A program made the translations under genes and the position numbers. The notes beneath the pieces were generated by a model. The model had not been told where the DNA came from. It was given only the letters and a program-made list of their open reading frames with translations, and searched no databases. From the NCBI GenBank assembly GCA_031289515.1, contig JAITPH010000252.1:1-12461 (forward strand): a stretch of DNA of 12,461 nucleotides. The letters are read 5' to 3'. The first letter of the stretch is position 1; each line of letters opens with the position of its first letter. Source of the DNA: Tannerella sp. Its GTDB lineage: Bacteria > Bacteroidota > Bacteroidia > Bacteroidales > Tannerellaceae. Of this stretch, positions 7,893 to 12,461 are shown one piece after another.

Positions 7893-8570
7893 ATGAGAAT
7901 AGACATACTGACGGTTTTGCCCGAAATGATTGAGGGAATGTTGCACTGCTCCATTCTCCAGCGTGCGCAGGACAAGGGACATGCGCAGATCATACTGCAC
8001 AATCTCAGGGATTACACGACGAACAAATGGCGGCGGGTAGACGACTATCCTTTCGGCGGCGAAGCCGGCATGGTGATGCAGATAGAGCCTGTGGACAGAG
8101 CCGTCACGGCGCTGAAAGCCGAACGAGAGTATGATGAAATAATATATACTTCGCCCGACGGCGAACTGTTCAACCAGCCCGCTGCCAACCGCATGTCGAT
8201 GCTGACGAACATAATTATCCTTTGCGGACACTACAAGGGCGTAGACCATCGCATAAGGGAACACCTCATAACGAGGGAGATTTCGATAGGCGACTACGTG
8301 CTGACAGGCGGCGAAATCGCCGCCGCAGTGATAGCGGACGCCACGATACGGCTCATACCGGGCGTTATCGGCGACGAACAGAGCGCGCTGTCGGATTCGT
8401 TTCAGGACGGACTGCTTGCGCCGCCGGTTTATACCCGGCCTGCGGACTATAAGGGATGGAAAGCGCCTTCGATACTTCTGTCCGGCAACGAAAGCAAAAT
8501 CGAAGAATGGCGACTGCAGCAGGCGCAGGAACGGACACGGCTGCTAAGACCCGACTTGTACATAGATTAA
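7893..8570 (+). CDS. trmD: tRNA (guanine-N1-)-methyltransferase TrmD
   Basis: This 225-residue protein is close to the usual TrmD length in Bacteroidota. It transfers a methyl group from S-adenosylmethionine to N1 of G37 in tRNAs with G at position 36, which prevents +1 frameshifting. The N-terminus MRIDILTVLPEMIEG is typical. Further signatures are FGGEAGMVM (about residues 53-61), LCGHYKGVDHR (110-120) and GDYVLTGGE (133-141). The last two belong to the trefoil-knot cofactor site. Asp168 in SDSFQDGLL matches the catalytic aspartate of characterised TrmD proteins. The start has no clear ribosome binding site; the 11-base gap after the peptidase gene is almost all A. The usual rpsP-rimM-trmD-rplS arrangement of proteobacteria is absent. 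Identification is very secure. Confidence 0.97.
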   Translation: MRIDILTVLPEMIEGMLHCSILQRAQDKGHAQIILHNLRDYTTNKWRRVDDYPFGGEAGMVMQIEPVDRAVTALKAEREYDEIIYTSPDGELFNQPAANRMSMLTNIIILCGHYKGVDHRIREHLITREISIGDYVLTGGEIAAAVIADATIRLIPGVIGDEQSALSDSFQDGLLAPPVYTRPADYKGWKAPSILLSGNESKIEEWRLQQAQERTRLLRPDLYID

Positions 8571-8607
8571 ACAACATATTATTAACCCTTTTAAAATTTT
8601 CAAAGCA
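8571..8607. other. Short A/T-rich gap between trmD and the GH3 gene
   Basis: This 37-base gap contains TTTTAAAATTTT, a small A/T palindrome, just before the GH3 start. I see no TAnnTTTG element and no G/C hairpin. Whether the GH3 gene is cotranscribed with trmD or has its own promoter, perhaps inside trmD, cannot be decided. Confidence 0.4.
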
Positions 8608-11217
8608 ATGAAAAAAAATTTTATCTTTCTGTTAGCGACATGCCTTATCTCGATTAGCGCGTGTCAGGATCAAGCCAAGTACGAATATCCGTTTCAGAAT
8701 CCGAAACTGAGTACGGACAAACGCATCGACGACCTGCTCGGACGTCTTACCGTCGAAGAAAAAGTAGGACAAATGATGAATCACACGCCGGGAGTGGAAC
8801 GGCTTGGGATACCGGTCTATGACTGGTGGAACGAGGCTCTGCACGGCGTTGCGCGCGCGGGCAGGGCTACCGTGTTTCCGCAGTCCATAGCAATGGCGGC
8901 GACATTCGACGAGAAATCCATTCTCGAAACTTTCACTCTGGTCAGCGACGAGGCGCGAGCCAAATATCACCAATACCAGAAAAACGGCGAGTACGACATC
9001 TATAAAGGTCTTACTTTCTGGACTCCAAACATCAACATCTTCCGCGATCCGCGATGGGGACGCGGAATGGAGACCTACGGCGAAGATCCGTTCCTTACTT
9101 CAAGGCTGGGACTTGCCGTAGTCAGGGGCTTGCAGGGCGACGACCCGAAATACTTCAAGGCTCATGCCTGCGCAAAGCATTATGCCGTACACAGCGGCCC
9201 GGAATGGAACCGCCACGTGTACGACGCCTACGTATCGCCGCGCGACCTTTACACGACATACCTTCCGGCGTTTGAAACGCTTGTGACGGAAGGCAACGTG
9301 CAGGAAGTGATGTGCGCCTACAACCGTTTTGAAGGCTCGCCCTGCTGCGGGAGCGACAAACTGCTCGTAGACATTCTCCGCAACAGCTGGAATTACGACA
9401 ACATCATAGTATCCGACTGCGGCGCGATCGACGATTTCTGGAGAAAAAACCATCACGAGACGCACCCTGACAGGGAAGCGGCGGCCATCGGAGGCGTCCG
9501 CGCGGGCACCGACCTTGAATGCGGCGGCAGTTACCGTTCGCTCATCGAAGGCGTCAAGAACGGAAGCATCAAGGAGGAAGAACTGGACGTATCGCTGCGC
9601 CGGCTGTTCAGAGGCCGCTTCCAGCTCGGAATGTTCGACCCCGACGAAATCGTGCCGTATGCTTCCATTCCCTACAGCGTTGTGGAATCGCCCGAACACG
9701 TAGCCCAGGCGCTCAAAATGGCTCAAAAAAGCATGGTTTTGCTGAAAAACGGAACTGCGACCGGCGGCAAGATACTGCCGTTGAGCAAGAGCATCAAAAA
9801 GGTTGCCGTAATAGGTCCGAATGCGACCGATTCGACGATGCTGTGGGCAAACTACAACGGATTTCCGTCGCATACCGCGACCATCCTCGAAGGCATACGG
9901 AATAAAATCCCCGGCGCCGAAGTGGTTTACGAACTCGGATGCAACCATACCGACAACATAATGTATTTCGACATGGGAGGCAATTTGACTTCGGGTGGAC
10001 AGACAGGCTTCAGCGCCGAGTTTTTCAACAACACCGAATTTGAAGGCGAGCCTGCCCACAAGGGAATCTTCCCCGAAATACACTTCTCGACGGGCGGCAA
10101 CACCGTATTCGCGCCGAACGTGAACCTGACGGACTTCACCGCCCGCTTCACAAGCGATTTCGTATCGCCGGTATCGGGCGACATCACGTTCCAGCTGTCC
10201 GGCAACGACGGTTTCCGCCTGTACATCGGCAATGAAAAGGTCATCGAACTGTGGACAAACGAGCGCGGCGGTCGGAGAGACTACGTTCTCAAGGCCGTAA
10301 AAGGCAGAAAATATCCGGTAAAGATAGAATACATACAGAAAGCCGGAGGCGCGAACGTCAATCTCACCGTCGGCGAATACAAGCCGGTTGATCTGACGCT
10401 GACCGCGGAAAAGGCAAAAGACGCCGACGTCATCATATTTGCCGGAGGCCTGTCGCCGCGTCTCGAAGGCGAGGAAATGCCTGTCCAGATAGACGGATTC
10501 AGACAGGGCGACCGCACAAAGATAGAATTGCCCAAGATTCAGCAGGACATGATTGAAGCGCTGAAAGCTACCGGAAAGCCTGTCGTATTCGTCGTCTGCA
10601 CCGGAAGCGCCCTCGCCCTCGAATGGGAAGACGCCAATACCGACGCCATCCTGAACGCATGGTACGGAGGTCAGGAAGCGGGAACTGCCGTAGCCGACAT
10701 CCTGTTCGGCGACTGCAATCCTTCGGGCAAACTGCCGATAACCTTCTACCGGTCGACGGCACAGCTGCCCGACTTTGAAGACTACAACATGACGGGACGC
10801 ACTTACCGCTACATGACCGAAAGTCCGCTTTATCCCTTCGGTTACGGCTTGAGCTATACCGACTTTGAATTTGCGGATGCAAAGCTTTCTTCGTCCTCAA
10901 TCAGGAAAGACGGAAAAGTCGTCGTCAGCATACCGGTCAAAAATGTCGGCGGAAAAGACGGCGAAGAAGTCGTGCAGGTATATGTCAGAAATACCGTTGA
11001 TCCGGAAGCGCCGATCAAGTCTTTGGCAGGCTTCCTCCGTTTGCCCGTAAAAGCGGGCGAGACGGCAAAAGCGGAAATCACGATAGCTGCAAGCGCATTC
11101 AGTTCGTTTAACGACGCCACACAGTCCATGGAGGTTCGTCCGGGCAAATACCAGTTGCTTTACGGAAATTCATCCGCCGACCAAGACCTCAAAAGCGTTG
11201 ACGTCACCGTCAAATAA
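8608..11217 (+). CDS. Glycoside hydrolase family 3 lipoprotein with inserted PA14 domain (beta-glucosidase/beta-xylosidase type)
   Basis: This 869-residue protein starts with a lipoprotein signal, a hydrophobic run ending in SISAC with Cys19 as the likely lipidated residue. Residues ~38-360 are the GH3 barrel, with WWNEALHGVAR, RDPRWGRGMETYGEDP, KHYAVHSGPEWNRH and the nucleophile Asp270 in IVSDCGA. A PA14 domain (about 463-592) is inserted in the second GH3 domain. RLEGEEM (Glu620-Glu623) holds the probable acid/base glutamate. PFGYGLSYT leads into a fibronectin III-like end (about 780-865). GH3 enzymes remove terminal sugars, often glucose or xylose, from beta-linked oligosaccharides. The barrel motifs resemble the xylosidase-like branch, but the substrate is not certain. 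Residues after the cysteine are QDQAK, with only one acidic residue, so surface display is uncertain. No SusC/SusD pair lies nearby, so it is not in an obvious polysaccharide utilisation locus. Confidence 0.92.
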   Translation: MKKNFIFLLATCLISISACQDQAKYEYPFQNPKLSTDKRIDDLLGRLTVEEKVGQMMNHTPGVERLGIPVYDWWNEALHGVARAGRATVFPQSIAMAATFDEKSILETFTLVSDEARAKYHQYQKNGEYDIYKGLTFWTPNINIFRDPRWGRGMETYGEDPFLTSRLGLAVVRGLQGDDPKYFKAHACAKHYAVHSGPEWNRHVYDAYVSPRDLYTTYLPAFETLVTEGNVQEVMCAYNRFEGSPCCGSDKLLVDILRNSWNYDNIIVSDCGAIDDFWRKNHHETHPDREAAAIGGVRAGTDLECGGSYRSLIEGVKNGSIKEEELDVSLRRLFRGRFQLGMFDPDEIVPYASIPYSVVESPEHVAQALKMAQKSMVLLKNGTATGGKILPLSKSIKKVAVIGPNATDSTMLWANYNGFPSHTATILEGIRNKIPGAEVVYELGCNHTDNIMYFDMGGNLTSGGQTGFSAEFFNNTEFEGEPAHKGIFPEIHFSTGGNTVFAPNVNLTDFTARFTSDFVSPVSGDITFQLSGNDGFRLYIGNEKVIELWTNERGGRRDYVLKAVKGRKYPVKIEYIQKAGGANVNLTVGEYKPVDLTLTAEKAKDADVIIFAGGLSPRLEGEEMPVQIDGFRQGDRTKIELPKIQQDMIEALKATGKPVVFVVCTGSALALEWEDANTDAILNAWYGGQEAGTAVADILFGDCNPSGKLPITFYRSTAQLPDFEDYNMTGRTYRYMTESPLYPFGYGLSYTDFEFADAKLSSSSIRKDGKVVVSIPVKNVGGKDGEEVVQVYVRNTVDPEAPIKSLAGFLRLPVKAGETAKAEITIAASAFSSFNDATQSMEVRPGKYQLLYGNSSADQDLKSVDVTVK

Positions 11218-11241
11218 CTTTTTTTACGGTCGGTAACGGTT

Positions 11242-11297
11242 TTCCCCCATGGGGGAATGGTTTTTCCCTGTGGGGGAAAAGTCTTCCCCATGGGGAA
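11242..11297. repeat. Three tandem C/G palindromes behind the GH3 gene
   Basis: Three inverted repeats follow each other with centres about 20 bases apart: TTCCCCCATGGGGGAA (11242-11257, perfect), TTTTCCC...GGGAAAA (11262-11280, short loop) and TTCCCCATGGGGAA (11284-11297, perfect). A small GCCG-TTTG-CGGC hairpin follows at 11301-11312. They begin 24 bases after the GH3 stop. They could end transcription or protect the messenger end, but no clear T run follows any of them, so they are listed as a repeat and not as a proven terminator. Confidence 0.7.
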
Positions 11298-11342
11298 AAT
11301 GCCGTTTGCGGCAATAATAATTGTCAATTGATATTGGCGGTC

Positions 11343-11486
11343 GTCATTGCGGGAAAATCACTAAACCAAGTTTAGCAAACAGGAAGAATGACGAAGCGAA
11401 ACCGCTACGCTTGCCGTCATTGCGAGGAAGTTACTAAACAAGTTTAGCAAACAGGAAAAATGACGAAGAAAACGGCTACGCCTGCC
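11343..11486. repeat. Two tandem ~72-bp units of the dispersed intergenic repeat
   Basis: The units start with GTCATTGCG at 11343 and 11416. By hand alignment they agree at about 63 of 73 columns. Each contains the palindrome CTAAAC-GTTTAG (two-base loop in the second unit, three-base loop in the first), then AGCAAACAGGAA, ATGACGAAG and a CTACGC-containing tail. A third GTCATTGCGAGGAA at 11487 begins the inverted repeat that follows. The first 45 bases of a unit closely resemble the left arm of the hairpin at 74-188. No reading frame worth calling crosses them. Confidence 0.8.
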
Positions 11487-11556
11487 GTCATTGCGAGGAA
11501 CGCAGCAATCCGGCGCCCTGTATAGTTCCGGAGTGCTTCGTTCCTCGCAATGACGG
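11485..11556. repeat. Long imperfect inverted repeat (29-bp arms) between convergent genes
   Basis: The arms 11485-11513 and 11528-11556 pair at 27 of 29 positions around a 14-base loop. The left arm reads GTCATTGCGAGGAACGCAGC after two leading C bases. The type GTCATTGCGAGGA...GCAATCC is a familiar form of intergenic repeat in several bacterial groups. A further CGCAATGACGG at 11565-11575 repeats the end of the right arm (11546-11556). The structure ends 40 bases from the fimbrillin stop codon and could act as a bidirectional stem between the converging transcripts. Confidence 0.8.
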
Positions 11557-11596
11557 ATACTGCCCGCAATGACGGTTATCGACAGGGACGGCTATA

Positions 11597-12461
11597 TTAC
11601 GGTTGCAAGACAGGCGTCCAGTTCTTGACATCCATATCTGCCGAGATTCTCGCCGGCGTTTCCGGCGGCATTGCCGGATAGGAATCTTCGGGATAGGGAG
11701 TTGGATAGCCCAATTTGTCGATTTGCGTGATGCGCGTGTCGTAGAACAAGTTGCGAATCGACGCATACGGCGCAAGCGGATATGACGTTTTCGGGTCCAA
11801 ATAGATCAAATAGTAGCAATATGCGTTCCAGTATCTACCCAGATGTGTATACCCGGCATTAGCAGGGTGTGCAGACCAAGTGTTGGCAAGTGTTGCATTG
11901 GGGAAATATGTATATACTCCATCAGCCGTTATATACACGGTCACACTATTCACCTGCGCTGAATTGGGTGTTGACGTAGCTAAACCTGTAGAGGGATCAT
12001 ACGATGAAACAAGAGTATTTGGAATAAACTTTGCACGGACAGAGATATACGGCATCAGCCCCCGAAGGTACGGCGACTGGCTGGTGTTTTCGACCGTATA
12101 CTTGTTGTTTCGGGCGCTTATAGCGATGCCGTCATTATCCACATCCATGTATGCGTCCGTAAAGAGCGGAACAGGAGAAAGACCGCTACCGTAGGTATTC
12201 GAGCCGAAATCATGTACCATCTCCGCTCCGTATAATGAATAATCTGCTGCGAAGTTCGGGTCTTCAATGAAGTCGCCTGCCGACCGCTTTTGGATTGGAT
12301 ACATTTTGCTATTCACATTGCCCATGCAAAACGACAGGCCGCCGACGTCGTTAATCAGAAAAGTTGAGCCTGTAGCGATGCTGTTCAGACCCGAAGCCTT
12401 GCGTACGGTAGCTTTCGCCGCCCAGCGGGATACTTCAATGTTAAACACGTTTTTTGATTCC
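11597..12461 (-). CDS. Mfa1/FimA-like fimbrillin, C-terminal part (runs off window)
   Basis: The frame is open to the window edge, so the first residues seen (ESKNVFNIEV) are internal and the true start, any lipoprotein signal and the N-terminal domain lie outside. About 287 residues are present. VSRWAAKATV resembles the segment that begins the core of fimbrillins. CYYLIYLDP, SIRNLFYDTRITQIDKLG and the Pro-rich tail ending in DVKNWTPVLQP match the pattern CYYxI...RNxxYxxxIxxIxxLGxP at the C-terminal end of Mfa1/FimA-type subunits. These are exported as lipoproteins, cleaved and joined by strand exchange into type V pili for adhesion. A GTG at 12448 lies in frame but is not the likely start, because coding sense continues upstream of it. 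It could also be a minor tip subunit or a stand-alone fimbrillin-like protein. Confidence 0.78.
   Translation of the reverse strand, partial: ESKNVFNIEVSRWAAKATVRKASGLNSIATGSTFLINDVGGLSFCMGNVNSKMYPIQKRSAGDFIEDPNFAADYSLYGAEMVHDFGSNTYGSGLSPVPLFTDAYMDVDNDGIAISARNNKYTVENTSQSPYLRGLMPYISVRAKFIPNTLVSSYDPSTGLATSTPNSAQVNSVTVYITADGVYTYFPNATLANTWSAHPANAGYTHLGRYWNAYCYYLIYLDPKTSYPLAPYASIRNLFYDTRITQIDKLGYPTPYPEDSYPAMPPETPARISADMDVKNWTPVLQP

Noticed and set aside
9100..10083. Open frame of 327 codons on the - strand opposite the GH3 gene
   Set aside because: The opposite strand encodes the GH3 catalytic motifs without a break. The antisense product has no recognisable features.
11343..11575. CRISPR array suggested by repeats about 72 bases apart
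   Set aside because: The units are adjacent and similar over their full length, with no unique spacers, and no cas gene is present.

Overview
The window looks like a chromosome segment from a member of the Bacteroidota, most likely order Bacteroidales. Three things suggest this: promoter elements matching the Bacteroidota -7 motif TAnnTTTG, mostly weak ribosome binding sites, and the C-terminal part of an FimA/Mfa1-type fimbrillin at the right edge. Large glycosidase lipoproteins are also common in this group. No tRNA, rRNA, CRISPR array, transposase or phage gene was seen.

Layout: (1) 1-331 has no gene. It holds a ~115-nt hairpin-forming repeat (74-188) and a good promoter candidate (259-292). 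(2) 332-4932 is a tight three-gene operon on the + strand. It encodes two SGNH/GDSL-fold proteins with N-terminal membrane or export segments, then an AlgI/DltB-like MBOAT O-acyltransferase. Each neighbouring pair overlaps, by 32 and 11 bases. (3) 5023-8570 encodes a large M16 zinc metallopeptidase and, 11 bases later, the tRNA (m1G37) methyltransferase TrmD. (4) 8608-11217 encodes a lipoprotein glycoside hydrolase of family 3 with an inserted PA14 domain. (5) 11218-11596 is a repeat-rich spacer between convergent genes: three C/G palindromes, two tandem ~72-bp units related to the repeat at the window start, and a 29-bp-arm inverted repeat. (6) 11597-12461 on the - strand is the C-terminal part of an Mfa1/FimA-like fimbrillin that runs off the window.

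The operon is best read as an O-acetylation machine for an extracytoplasmic glycan (peptidoglycan or a surface/secreted polysaccharide). The MBOAT protein would pass acetyl groups across the membrane and the SGNH proteins would transfer or remove them, as in the AlgI/AlgJ/AlgX and PatA/PatB systems. The acceptor cannot be told from this window because no polysaccharide synthesis gene lies next to it. M16-TrmD, GH3 and fimbrillin look like separate transcription units. The features most worth a second look are the two-SGNH/one-MBOAT operon and the modular repeats at both ends of the window.
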